A stretch of DNA of 64,000 nt from Deroplatys truncata (taxonomy: Eukaryota > Arthropoda > Insecta > Mantodea > Mantidae). The notes below the pieces were generated by a model that worked only from the letters and a program-made list of their open reading frames with translations, was not told where the DNA came from and did not search any database. Where the stretch lies: the NCBI GenBank assembly GCA_030765065.1, contig CM060990.1, positions 674,218,118 to 674,282,117 on the forward strand, in the 5' to 3' direction. Of the stretch, positions 1 to 9,322 are shown in pieces; positions within the stretch are counted from its first letter, which is position 1, and every line of letters begins with the position of its first letter. The position numbers and the translations under genes are program-made.

Positions 1-149
1 TCTCACTATAAACAGGGTATCGAAGCTATTGAACATCGCTGGGAAAAGTGTATGGAGCTGAAAGGAGACTATGTAGAGAAATAAAGATATTTTTTCCCAA
101 AGTTTTTGTGTTTTCTTTGTTAGGTCGGGTACTTCTGGGACAGCCCTCG
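1..149 (+). pseudogene. 3' end of a mariner-family transposon (transposase C-terminus plus terminal repeat)
   Basis: Frame 1 from base 2 region reads the last 28 codons of a transposase, ending at a TAA at 82-84; the residues around GIEAIEHRWEKCMELKGDY are the typical tail of mariner transposases. About 65 bases later the element ends in a terminal repeat with the core GGGACAGCCCTCG followed by TA at 150-151, the dinucleotide that mariners duplicate on insertion. The same GCCCTCG-TA end closes the mariner at 37406-38301, although the rest of the two terminal repeats differs. The 5' part lies outside the window, so whether the copy is complete cannot be said. Confidence 0.8.
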
Positions 150-156
150 TAGGAAC

Positions 157-158
<2 letters not shown>

Positions 159-195
<37 letters not shown>
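159..195. repeat. (TA)n microsatellite
   Basis: An uninterrupted run of alternating T and A begins 10 bases after the end of the mariner fragment. Its position at the TA insertion site suggests it may have been the mariner target or grew from it. Confidence 0.95.
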
Positions 196-199
<4 letters not shown>

Positions 200-587
200 T
201 CTCTGTGAAAACATTGCGTTCAATGTGGTGTGATAAAACCAAATGTAAGGAACACTACATTCCTACAAAACCCTCATTCTACACTTCGATGGCTGTACCC
301 TATGTTTTCACCATTGCTTTACTAGATACTTACAACAAACTTGAATATTCTTAACCCTGATCGGGTCCCTAAACGTTTCTACTTATTGCCGCTAGGATCA
401 CTCGATCACACCATAAAGCCACGAAAGTTGCTATTGCTGTACGTTGCGTAATTGTCAAAGTGAATTATTAATTACTAATTGCATTTCTATTATGAAACTT
501 AGAACCAAATTAGAGTATAGTTATGTTGATTTAGGATTACTAGTAGTGTTAAGATCGCCATTTTCGAAAGTACTTTTTTTTGTGATG
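196..587. other. No recognisable feature
   Basis: AT-rich sequence. I see no coding exon, terminal repeat or tRNA-like box here. Confidence 0.5.
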
Positions 588-589
588 TA

Positions 590-1719
590 GGGGAAAGGTC
601 CCTAATTTGAACCGTCTCTTAAATTGAACAGCCCCGATATTTTCTAAACTATTCGTCAGATGTCACCATAATCCTATCAGAAGCGTGGTGTGGTCAGCTA
701 TGAATTCTTGGAGTTGTTGATTTTGCATTCTGAGCTGTGGTTTGAGTTCTATGAAGTGTGGTATGTTTTTGGTGCTTCAGAAATAATATTTGACTCATCT
801 AGCTAAGCTTATATGACCAATTAGGCAAGTTTAAGATGCTCTATATATTGCATGTTATGAAGTGTTTATTTAGCAACAATATTTATGTATACGTTTTTTC
901 AAGCAGCTTCTCTTCTAGTCAGATAGATGCTAAAGTTTCCAAAATGGCGTGCCTCGTAAATTGAACCACTGTTTTAAACCTATATTGAACTGGTCCAATT
1001 TAGGAAACCTATTGATGTTCTAGGATTATTCAACTGCGAATAGTATATCTTGTGAATAAATATTGATATAATATGTTAAGTTAAAAAAATCATGTTAAAA
1101 CAGTGGCTGACATGAATATGTGAATGTGAATTGTCTGAAATTATGGAGATGATACAGTGTATGAGTTGTAGGATATGGCTTCACCAAAAGTGTGCAAAAG
1201 TTAGTGCTAAGAAGAAACTGTTTTATAGTGAAGACTGTGTATAATTGGACTCTTTTGTATAAGAGTAAAAATTAGTGAAAACTATATTTGCAAATAATAC
1301 CTATTTCAAAAACCAAGTGACTGTCATTATATAAAAATACAAAATGTTCAAGGGAATTGCTATTCTTATCACAATTTTGGACTCTACTTTTGTTGCTGAT
1401 AGCATATTTGTTTTGAATGTACAATAAAATATGTGTATTTTGTATTAATAAAAATACTTTTAAAATTTAAAGTATGTGGTTCATTTTAAGACACGGGTGG
1501 TTCAATTTAAGAACCATGCTCCTAATTTGAACCGATTTACACCATCTCACTTTTTAAATGTTATTTAATTGATAATTGTATTAATTTTAAATTGTGTTGA
1601 GGTTATTGATAGCGCAAGGATTTGTCACTTTAACACTTATGTTTCTGAAAATTTTGATTTGAAATTATAATTATTATTTACTATTTAGGCGTAAGTGGTC
1701 AATATAGGGACCTTTCCCC
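590..1719 (+). mobile_element. Pogo-like DNA transposon, internally deleted (1130 bp)
   Basis: The left end GGGGAAAGGTCCCTA (from 590) is matched by its exact reverse complement ending at 1719, and both are flanked by TA (588-589 and 1720-1721). TA duplication and a PHD-finger remnant inside (1152-1244) fit the pogo/Tigger group of Tc1-mariner. The interior is dotted with variants of TTTGAACC or TTAAATTGAACC in both orientations near both ends, which look like subterminal binding sites. At 1.1 kb it is too short to hold a complete transposase, so it is a non-autonomous derivative. Confidence 0.8.
1152..1244 (+). pseudogene. PHD-finger C-terminus of a pogo-like transposase
   Basis: Thirty codons from 1152 to the TAA at 1242-1244 read IQCMSCRIWLHQKC and end FYSEDC-V. 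The pattern C-x2-C-x4-H-x2-C with a later cysteine is half of a PHD-type zinc finger. Insect pogo-like transposases commonly end in such a finger, and a better preserved one lies at 24349-24570. There is no upstream transposase body in this element; the reading frame closes before it. It is a coding relic and is probably not expressed as a protein. Confidence 0.65.
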
Positions 1720-1721
1720 TA

Positions 1722-2529
1722 CCTACCTACATTGTCTTCAAGATTAAGCAACATATTTGGAGATTAATGCAGCTTGTAAACATTGCTGGATAAATTGCAC
1801 ATGAAGGTTATGATTAAATCAGGCTAATGGGTGTTATTTTAGCATTTTGACGTAAAATTCCGATAGTAGTGACGCATAATGGACCCAATATTGACTGTCA
1901 TTTAGATACCGAAATCTGTAAATGTTGCTCGTAGCCTCTAATTGTAACGTAATATATAGCGATAAAAATGTGAATGCATAGAAAGTTCTGTATTTTACCG
2001 ACTCACTATAGTGTTTCAATTCACAAATTGCTATGCACCGTTTCCGTATTTCTGTTTTAGTTCATTGTCTTTAAATGAAATGACAAGCCAGATTCTTTCT
2101 TCTGTTTTGAGTTGCAGTAATATATACAGCAATAAAGAATTTTATTTAATTATAGACCAATGTGCAAATTTTTCATATTTTACTTTAGAGAAATTAACCT
2201 ACACAGACACACACACATACACACAAAATAAACAGACCATTAATTAACTGAAAACCTTTGCGTGTAAAGCTATTGCACATTGGAGAACCCTAATAATAAT
2301 TTAGTTTCCGTCAATTCAACGATTTGCGATATATATTGAGGTGGTATAGCAGGGGAAAAAGGAAAAGATGCTGGGGGTGGATACGTGTAGGAATGCTTAC
2401 GTAATATTTTATTACAGCGGAAGCGTTAATCTTTTATTTTTTTATGTAATTCGAATCTAGAATTAATAAAGTCCATTTATAGCATCATGAATATGAAACA
2501 TATAAAGAATATTTTAAAGAAATCGTCAG
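1722..2529. other. No recognisable gene
   Basis: AT-rich, with a short imperfect CA run near 2205-2226. Short open frames are present, but none resembles a known family. Confidence 0.45.
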
Positions 2530-2530
2530 G

Positions 2531-2670
2531 ACTTCGTTGCTATTTTCATACTTGCAACGCTGCCGGGCGTGACGTTTTGACTTGACTGTTCCGAGTTGCA
2601 GTATAGACATAACACTTCGCTACTATTTTCATACTCGCGCCGCTTTCGGGCGTGACGTTTTGAGTAGACT
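2531..2670 (+). repeat. 84-bp-period imperfect duplication upstream of the MADF exon
   Basis: The stretch 2531-2586 recurs at 2615-2670 with about ten changes. Both copies hold CTATTTTCATACT and end with CGGGCGTGACGTTTTGA. The block is clearly richer in G+C and CpG than its surroundings and lies just before the ATG at 2699. TGACGTTT resembles a CRE/ATF half-site, so a duplicated promoter element is possible; that role is inference. Confidence 0.7.
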
Positions 2671-2698
2671 AATACGGGCAGCAGTGGCTGGCGCGAGT

Positions 2699-2881
2699 AT
2701 GATAGAAATACCCTTCACTAGTGCAGAAGATAGCTTCTTAGTTAAGCTAGTGGGGCAATATCCTGGTCTTTATGACCTCAAATGTGATAATTACAAAAAT
2801 CACATCACGGAGAATGTTTGGTCAGAAATATCAGAAACAATGGCAGAATCAGCCAAGGGCGTATTGAATAAAAATTTCAAG
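2699..2881 (+). CDS. First exon of a MADF-domain protein
   Basis: From the ATG at 2699 the frame reads 61 codons. Residues 9-50 (AEDSFLVKLVGQYPGLYDLK, then NVWSEISETM) match the start of the MADF domain, a Myb-like DNA-binding fold used in insect transcription regulators and in some transposon-encoded proteins. The exon closes in phase 0 after AAG with the consensus donor GTAATTT at 2882, exactly where the continuing MADF motif (usually ..W+NLRD..) would be expected from the next exon. I could not find that exon before the transposase debris at 3267. A single exon with an intact frame and donor may be a live host gene or a transposon accessory protein. Confidence 0.55.
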
Positions 2882-3266
2882 GTAATTTCACATTATTGCA
2901 GCTCCTAAAATACATCTTGTTTTATATAGAGGTGGTGCACATAAAGTGTCTCTTAAACTAATAGAAAAAAAATTCTAAGAATTCCAAATCTTATAGAAGA
3001 AAGGGGCCTTGCAAATTACGATATGGAAAATATTTCCATGTGACCCCTTGGGCCCAGCCTCAGAATTTTAAATGAAACTATGGTAATTTTTATATACTGG
3101 TTTCTCTCAATAAACTAAACAACTTTTATTAAAACATTTTTGTTCTAAAATGAATTGTTGAGCTCTTAAAGCGCGTTTTTACAAAAGTATACAATAGTAG
3201 AAAACAGCACTAAACGAATAAGTAGGCAAGTCAATAAGTATCCCGTGATTGCTTTAAATTACAGTA
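2882..3266. other. Presumed intron or spacer, no feature recognised
   Basis: AT-rich sequence after the MADF splice donor; no second MADF exon was seen. Confidence 0.4.
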
Positions 3267-3740
3267 TTAGTGCCCAATATAGCCTCCATTAACATCTAAA
3301 CACTTGGTAATTCTTTTGGAAAGGTTTTTTCTAACTGTAAACAACATACAGGGGCTAATAGTACGACAAGCTTCACGTTTTCGAAATTCCATATTCTCTT
3401 TGGTTGTAGGTGTTTTAAACACGACTTTCTGTTTTATGTATTCCCATAAAATGTAGCCCAAGAGTGTTATGTCGGGTGAACGCGGAGGCCAGGTAATAGG
3501 TCCAATCCATCTATCACCAAATTTCTCGTTTAGCAGCTGACGTGTGCATATTGCAAAATATGATGATTCACCTTTCTGCTGATACCACATTTCTCTTCTC
3601 ACACTGAGGACACGTTTTCCAGTAAGGGAGTTAATTCATGGTTGAGAAAATGGCAATATGATTCACCAGTAATTGTGCCTTCATAGAAGTAAGGGCCGAT
3701 GACAAGCTTATCAAGAATTCCACACATTCCACAAAGGCAC
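3267..3740 (-). pseudogene. Mariner-like (DDE/D) transposase, C-terminal half, frameshifted
   Basis: Read from 3740 down, one frame gives residues such as MCGILDKLVIGPYFYEGTIT and LNHELTPLLENV, then stops; a second frame from 3602 continues with REMWYQQKGESSYFA, WPPRSPDITLLGYILWEYIK and KRITKCLDVNGGYIGH. Together these follow the usual order of insect mariner-like transposases: ...GPFFFEG..., ..MWFQQDGAPAH.., WPPRSPDLTPLDFFLWG, ..C...GGG.... The join needs a frameshift, and the acidic residue of the QQDGA motif is lost (QQKGE), so the enzyme is dead. No terminal repeats were found around it. Confidence 0.75.
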
Positions 3741-3851
3741 ATTTCTCATCCATTTGGCTTCAATCAAGAAGTTATGCTAACCTATCGGAATTACCCCGCC
3801 GTACCCTAATAATTTATCTTTGACATCAACTTTGAACCGTATAATAAAATA

Positions 3852-3932
3852 GAGGTTTACGTTTTATTAAATATCAGCTTTAATATATACTTATACTATA
3901 TTAAAACTGATATTTAATAAAACGTAAACCTC
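3852..3932. repeat. Near-perfect 81-bp palindrome
   Basis: GAGGTTTACGTTTTATTAAA at 3852 is mirrored by its reverse complement ending at 3932, with the arms continuing through ATATCAG/CTGATAT and TTTAATATA/TATATTAAA to a short AT loop. The arms differ at very few positions. Confidence 0.85.
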
Positions 3933-3962
3933 GTATTTTTCTAAGCCTTTAAATGTTACCTT

Positions 3963-4013
3963 AAAAACTCGTAAGTCTCCATTTTATTCTGGAAGAAGGA
4001 CTTACGAGGTTTT
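3963..4013. repeat. Second hairpin next to the palindrome
   Basis: AAAACTCGTAAGTC near 3964 and GACTTACGAGGTTTT ending at 4013 form a stem with a loop of about 22 bases. CCTTAAAAACT recurs at 4031, so this is part of a small repeated block. Confidence 0.7.
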
Positions 4014-4164
4014 ATGAATGAACAGTCTTACCTTAAAAACTATTAAGTCTTAACTTCTCACTGAATTCAAACATGTTTGTTTTATTAAGAAAATTGTTGC
4101 TTTTAACCCCGCAAATCCAGTAACTAGCAATACGAATGGCAATTATGTTTTCTTTCTTATAACC

Positions 4165-4275
4165 CAACTCCTTATCAACTGTTTCAGGGTTGTACGACCA
4201 GGCGGCGGTGTTTCTCATGTTGCGACTGGAAGGTGACTTGCGCTCTGTAAAGTTTTCTTCCCTGGCGTACTGAGA
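4165..4275 (+). repeat. Fragment of SINE-like family B
   Basis: CAACTGTTTCAGGGTTGTACGACC followed by GGCGGCGGTGTTTCTC and GTTTTCTTCCCTGGCG aligns with the middle of the family B sequence in the tandem units (for example 54555-54645). Family B also occurs reversed at 5815-6345. Confidence 0.6.
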
Positions 4276-4315
4276 AAATAAAGGTTAAATTTGAGAATTC
4301 AATTTGTTGCTCAAA

Positions 4316-4770
4316 AAGTTATACAATATGAACACTGTTGTTTAATAACATAATAATCAAGCTTGTAAACAGAATTTCATTTCACAATTTTTATACTGTT
4401 ATTTTCAAGGAGGTATTCAAAATTTTATTACTTTGCCTATACCGAAAACTACGTCGCGTGGAAAAATTTGAAAATGAAAATGTGCCGAGAAATAAAAACC
4501 CGCGAAAGGAGAGTTTAAAAGTTATAAAGCTAAAATAACATTATTTCTGAGTAAATGTTGTATAAAATGAATTAAATGCATCTACAGGCTCTCCTTTATG
4601 TTTTTCTGTACCTCAGCAATTAATTTAGTATTTTAAGGTTCCTTAGGTCTCCGTTGAATGGTCATTCACTTTATAAAAGAACATTTTATAGCTTTTACTA
4701 TAATTTTGTGGGAATTTAGGCTCACAGGCAGACATTTAAATCACTGTATGACATGCTTTAAAAGGTCCTT
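4316..4770 (+). repeat. Dispersed repeat, copy 1 (partner at 11028-11470)
   Basis: About 450 bases, from ATACAATATG through CCGAAAACTACGTCGCGTGG to ATGACATGCTTTAAAAGGTC, recur in the same order and orientation at 11028-11470 with scattered substitutions and small indels. No ORF is shared, so this is a non-coding repeat, perhaps part of a LINE 3' region or an unknown transposon. A LINE coding tail begins 45 bases downstream here but not at the second copy. Confidence 0.75.
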
Positions 4771-4815
4771 AAGCTACAATTCTTTATATGCAATCGAACC
4801 ACATTTATAACAAAC

Positions 4816-5030
4816 ATGAAAATTCATGAGATAAACACTAGACAAAAGGGTGACATCCATCATCCCAGTGCAAAGCTTTCTTGCTGCCAGCAATGTGTAT
4901 ATTATGAGACCATAAAACTATTTAATGTTCTTCCTAATGATCTTAAGGGAAAAGTTGACAATTTCAATGTCTTTAAAACTGCTGTCAAAGAGTACCTATG
5001 ATCAAAAGCATGTTATTCTGTGCAAGATAA
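4816..5030 (+). pseudogene. LINE (non-LTR retrotransposon) ORF2 C-terminal remnant
   Basis: The frame reads INTRQKGDIHHPSAKLSCC, then YYETIKLFNVLPNDLKGK and FKTAVKEYL before a stop at 4999-5001; beyond the stop the same frame continues with ACYSVQD. This order (YxTRxKxxLHxP.., G(V/C)YYxxIKLFNxLPxxLK, FKxxLKxYL, xxFYSVxEF) is the standard tail of jockey/CR1-type reverse-transcriptase proteins in insects. Only the last 70 residues or so are present and one stop interrupts them. Confidence 0.7.
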
Positions 5031-5039
5031 CCTGAATGA

Positions 5040-5550
5040 CAAATTATCCTGATGATAATACATATATAGCTCTGTAAGTAGTATTAGTAAATATAAAATC
5101 AATTACCAATTACATTTGAAGCCTTATCTAGAATTGATGAAGCTATTTTTATGTATGTATACTAAGAACTGACAGTAAATGCTGTGCATTACAAATCTAA
5201 CAGAACAAAATGATGAGAAGAACAAAAGGTACAAGCCTAGTGAAAGTTAAAATAACGGTTCTTTTTTATAATTATAATGTTAACCTTATAACGGTAGGGA
5301 GGTATTAGATTTTGCACGAAATTACCGTTGCTTTGTTTCATTTTGTATATATTGTGTCTTTCTTTTATTTTAAATGTTCTGTATTCTATGTTATATTTAT
5401 GTATGTATGTATGTAAGCATATTGTACATTTCTTTATTTTTATTATTTTTTAAAGCTCTCTTGTTTTATCCAGTTTATGATACTGTGTTTTTACTGTTTT
5501 CGTTACTGCTTATCATAGCATTTACACTACACACAAATTCCCTTGCCTAT
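5040..5550. other. No recognisable gene
   Basis: AT-rich sequence with a short ATGT run at 5400-5415. It may include the LINE 3' untranslated region. Confidence 0.4.
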
Positions 5551-5628
5551 GGCTAGACTCGAACCCGCGACCCTCAGCTTGGCCGAGCGCCGGAGCTATA
5601 CACTCCAGCGTCCGCAGCTACGAGGGCC
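5551..5628 (-). repeat. tRNA-derived SINE head (reverse)
   Basis: Reverse complement starts GGCCCTCGTAGCTGCGGACG and ends GGGTTCGAGTCTAGCC, carrying an A-box-like TAGCTGCGGACG and a B-box GGTTCGAGTC at the tRNA spacing. It lacks a convincing cloverleaf and is read as a SINE promoter region. The SINE body would extend toward 5551 and below. Confidence 0.6.
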
Positions 5629-5814
5629 AGCAAACCCTAATGAGTTCAACCCATCCGGAATGTACCTATTATTTGATAAACTGCATGACTTAGCTTTCTT
5701 CCGGGAATAAAGATTATCCAGTTTCTTCTGATATAGGTACCTTTTATGATTAAATTTCCAAATTTCTTTTTCTCTAATAAGTGTCAACGTAAGCGTAAAG
5801 GTAAAAGGTATGTA

Positions 5815-6345
5815 CGTGCGATGTAGGGGTCTGCGGAACCAGAGCAGAGCACCGCACGCAGGCCAGTCAGCCCATTGTGCTTCTTACGTGACCCCTGGGA
5901 GGGAAGGATGAGGGAAGAGGCCCGAAGGGCGACTAGATACGGTTGGAAATGGGAGCAATCATGGACGGGGTCCCTAGCGTTTCCAGATAGAGCGCATCCG
6001 CCGCGCGCTCCGTGCCCACAAGCCACCAACCTCCAGGGTCCCACTGAGCAGAGCCCCATAATGAGGAGGGACCTAACTAAGCGATACCGCAGTAACACCA
6101 GGGAAGAAAACTTTACAGAGCGCAAGTCACCGCCCAGTTGCAACATGCAGAACACCGCCGCCTGGTCCTACAACCCTGAAACAGTTGATAAGGAAGATGA
6201 TGTGTACAGAAAATGACAGGAAAGAGATCGGTAGAATATGAACTATGCAAGCATTCTCCTGGCGAACAGGGGAAACAAAAACAACAACAAAGATGGGCTA
6301 GAGTGGACAGTCGCCGGGTAGCGATTCCGGTACCTCCTGAATGCG
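5815..6345 (-). repeat. SINE-like family B, reverse-oriented copy
   Basis: Reverse-complemented, it follows the family B part of the tandem units from the tRNA-like promoter block (GTCTGTGGGATCGAT region) through TTTCCCCAGGTCGCCAGGCG-like sequence, the CTGTTTCAGGGTT block, CTTCCCTGG and the GGTGTCTCCCG/CCTCCCAGGG block to the GCGGTGCT end. Divergence is about 20-30% by eye. ORFs over this region are by-products of its high G+C. Confidence 0.7.
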
Positions 6346-6629
6346 GGCCACAGATGGAACCGCCTGAGCCATCCCCCTCGGTCCTAATAAGCGTTCTTTA
6401 TTATCTCGTTTTATTGAAAATGCTCCTTACGATGTAGTTTTTTTTAACACAAGTGTGTAAACGGTGACTTAAAAACCCAATTTGTGCTGTTTTGTGTAGC
6501 AGAGTATGACATTAATTAAATGATTTCAATTCCAATTATTGAAATAGCGATCGAGAATGTGTTCGTCTTCTTCGTTTCTAACGCTCCCCATATGGCCTAT
6601 GACATTCGGCCCTCTAAGCAATTACTGGA

Positions 6630-6747
6630 AGCATTTCTGAGGTGGAGGCATCCACGGTTGAATCCCTTGCCTCCAATGGAAGGGTGATGATGAGGATGGC
6701 GGAGGAATGAGAGGACCTACAGTTTTTACCGTCGCTTCCGAAGCACG
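6630..6747 (-). repeat. SINE fragment, same family as 29634-29959 (reverse)
   Basis: Reverse complement (ACTGTAGGTCCTCTCATTCC.., CATCACCCTTCCATTGGAGG, CATTTCTGAGGTGGAGGC on the plus strand) matches the central third of the complete SINE at 29634-29959. Both ends are missing. Confidence 0.65.
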
Positions 6748-6869
6748 TTGGTGGTTGGGGATATTTCATATAACGATGAAGAATGTTATATTGAAATTTT
6801 GCCCTTCCATGGAAAAAATAATATAAATTTCTTAAAATCCAGCAAACAAAATGATTATATTTTTAAGGG
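6748..6869 (+). pseudogene. Short coding remnant, probable transposase C-terminal domain
   Basis: The frame VVGDISYNDEECYIEILPFH then NNINFLKSSKQNDYIFKG resembles the (V/I)G.I....D.Y.V.FL.......F..P....D.. segment that lies in the tail of several insect pogo/jerky-like transposases. It starts abruptly against a SINE fragment and stops at the TA that flanks the next element. The assignment rests on pattern only; there is no ATG. Confidence 0.35.
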
Positions 6870-6933
6870 TAGGAAGAGGGGAGCAAGTTGGCTACAGAGA
6901 CAGGTTGGCACATGGCTCTTACTTCAACCCTTA

Positions 6934-8105
6934 TGCCCGGTTGCAGGAAAGCAAATCAAATCACCTCTGATTGACAATCAGTTAATCTCTAATCAATTTG
7001 ATTTTTCGTTGGGTTGCATAAACGCTAATCACCAATCAGTGAATGTCCATCAACTGATTGCCGAAAGTGATGTGGTAACAGTGCGTTTTGGTAACCACAG
7101 CTAGCAGACGAAGCTCAGCTGTTTGGTGTTCTGTGCTGTAAGCTTCGCAAGCGAGAGTTGTTCTTGTTCAACTGAAATAAAATGTATCGTCCAAAAGCCA
7201 GCAGGGGCACTAATTTTTCTACCAATGATAAGGCCCTTCTTTTAAATATTGTGGAAAGTTATTTAGACACCATTGAAAGTAAAAATACGCAAGAGTCCTT
7301 ACTTAACCTAAATCTCTGTTCAAGTTCTCTATCGTTGTAGCTAACGAACAATTCTTATCTCTCTCTGAAGTGCCTTCTTCTTAATATTAGATTCTCGTAT
7401 TCTCCGAAGAGCTGTTCATCAGAAGAACCAATTTTCTTGGCTTTACAGTACAGTTAAACGTAACCAAAAGCAAACTACTCGGAACTAATGTAAATATACG
7501 GCAAGCACGTTTCATGGTTTTCGGTTCGCAACGTTGCCGACAATTCGGCAAGTTTACTGATTATTCTGGGAGGTTAGTTTACCGTCCTATTTTGCTGTGC
7601 TGTTAAATTAAACTTCTCATTAGAAACAAAAAGAAAAAAAAACCTTTAAAATGTTAATACAAGGAACGTTGTTTCCTCCGTTATGCACGCATTTTTAGGT
7701 TAGTTTATTGGTATGCATTTTTTTATGGTTTCTTAACCATAATAATTTTATAATGTAATGTTGAATATTCATGACAAAAATATATAGTACAATATCAATA
7801 TTTATATTTATACCGTTGAGGAAGGCAACAATCTGTAGTAGAATTATTTGAATAATAATTCCACATGCCAGGCATTAGCAAAGGTTAACGGAATTATAGG
7901 TTAGTTTTGAGCATTTCGATCGCCGAATGCACTCTTGATTGGCAATCAAGCCAATAACCAGCAAAAATCTGCTGATCAAATCTGACGAGAGAATAATCTC
8001 CAATCAAACACTGATTGGCCTTTCTGCAACAGAAATTTTACTGATCGCCAATCAAAGCTGCCTTAATCGCGGATCAGTTTTGATTTGCTTTCCTGCAACC
8101 GGCCA
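6934..8105. mobile_element. PIF/Harbinger-type DNA transposon, non-autonomous (1172 bp)
   Basis: Terminal inverted repeats of 27 bases begin TGCCCGGTTGCAGGAAAGC at 6934 and end with the reverse complement at 8105, one mismatch in 27. They are flanked by TTA on both sides (6931-6933 and 8106-8108), the TWA target duplication of PIF/Harbinger. The ends are rich in GATTGGCAATCA-like motifs in both orientations. The only coding remnant is the Myb/SANT-type segment at 7182-7340; Harbinger elements are known to carry such a second protein. The DDE transposase is missing. Confidence 0.85.
7182..7340 (+). pseudogene. Myb/SANT-like DNA-binding domain start, truncated
   Basis: An ATG at 7182 opens a 52-codon frame ending with TAG at 7338. 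Residues 9-35 (GTNFSTNDKALLLNIVESYL) match the first helix region of the insect Myb/SANT-like domain (usual form RG.NFS..E...L..IV..Y...IE.K.T). After ESKNT the frame loses similarity, so either an intron or a deletion follows. Lying inside a Harbinger element, it is most simply the N-terminus of that element's Myb-like accessory protein, which in known elements helps transposase nuclear import and end binding. Confidence 0.6.
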
Positions 8106-8925
8106 TTAGCCAACAGATTGTAGCCAAATGCAGACATACTGTTCCTTGTCTCCAAATGCGACGTCCCACGGCAGCGACAATCCTTTATGACAAGTGTCAG
8201 TGGAAGGAAGCTATTTCCCGCGAGGTTAGTAAATATTCAATTCATGGGGAATTGATTTTGTTCTTGGTTACATATCCAATATTAAATAGCTTCTAAAATA
8301 ATTTGTTTGAAAGCGCTTCTAAATGGCTTTATTCCTTGGTGTTTTAAGTACTTTAATTCCTTATTCTTGATAGCTACATATATTCGGCTTCCATTAAAGC
8401 AAGTGGACCAGGGGCAAGTTGGCGCAACCAAAAGCGGAAGGTTAGTATAATAATAGGAACAGTCAATTTGTGTGTTTAAATCGTTTTTCGGACATTTCCG
8501 ATGAATTCGTGCACGGTATTTCATTGTATTATTGCCATTTAAGTGTTAAATTAACCTACGACGTTATATCTTAGTTTAAGGACATGTTGGTATGTTTAAA
8601 AAACGATACCCTGTGTTAGGTGATTGTACTATGATAAATCTTAATTATATATCTGAAGTGTTCTTATTAACTTGATTGTGGTATTTGTTTTTAATATATT
8701 GTTTAAAACGCATGTCTTTCTTTCAAATAACATGCAGCAAACGTACCCCACATCCTATGCCAACCTGCCTCGTAGGTGGGATGAGTTAACTCACTACGCA
8801 ACGGTTTGAAAAGCTAAAAAAACTAACTTTAAGTGGCAGTAAAATAATGACATAATTATTAAAGATACTGTTAAAGAAATTTATAGAACAGTACCATGTC
8901 AGGATTAGCTTAAATGTTGCTCTTA

Positions 8926-9264
8926 TGTAGGACTTACACCCTCCAGGACTTACAAGCGGGTGCCTGGGGTCAGAGGCCCGTCGAGGAGCAGACACTCATG
9001 GATCAGACAGAGCATCCAGGATGGGTGATCAGCCCGATGCCTGCTATGGGATGAAGGAAGTAGATGAAACGAAATGTTGGTGAAATGGATGAAAGGAAAG
9101 GTGATGATGGAGCAGTTGGTGGAATGAATGGCAGGGGAAACCGGAGAACCCGGAGAAAACCCGCCCAGAAGCCGCTTCGTCCACCGCAAATCCCACATGC
9201 AGGTCCCTGAGATTAAACCCGGGCCACCTCGGTGGGAGGCGAGCGGTGTAACCACGGCGCCGCA
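8926..9264 (-). repeat. tRNA-related SINE (reverse), about 340 bp
   Basis: Reverse complement opens with GGCGCCGTGGTTACACCGC and ACCGAGGTGGCCCGGGTTTA, a tRNA-like promoter block, followed by a G+C-rich body with TCTCCGGGTTCTCCGG and a simple TTTCATCC-rich tail. The base composition contrasts strongly with the AT-rich flanks. No target duplication was identified. Confidence 0.6.
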
Positions 9265-9322
9265 GTAATAGAAATAAAGTAATAAAACTTATAGTTTATG
9301 CCAACTTGCCCCCTCTCACGTA

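Larger units (their letters stand above)
6872..9320. mobile_element. Probable pogo-like element (2.45 kb) holding nested insertions
   Basis: The left end GGAAGAGGGGAGCAAGTTGG (6872) and the reverse complement of the right end, CGTGAGAGGGGGCAAGTTGG (9320), are similar and each abuts TA (6870-6871; 9321-9322). Further GCAAGTTGGC or CAGGTTGGCA motifs occur near both sides (6907, 8410, and reversed near 8755), like the subterminal GGGGCAAGTTGAC motifs of the larger element at 23995-29405. No transposase is visible. The Harbinger element and a SINE lie inside. The ends match imperfectly, so the boundaries are tentative. Confidence 0.4.

Noticed and set aside
2582-2698. N-terminal extension of the MADF exon
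   Set aside because: The longer frame begins at TTG and runs through the 84-bp duplicated non-coding block; the first ATG in frame is at 2699.
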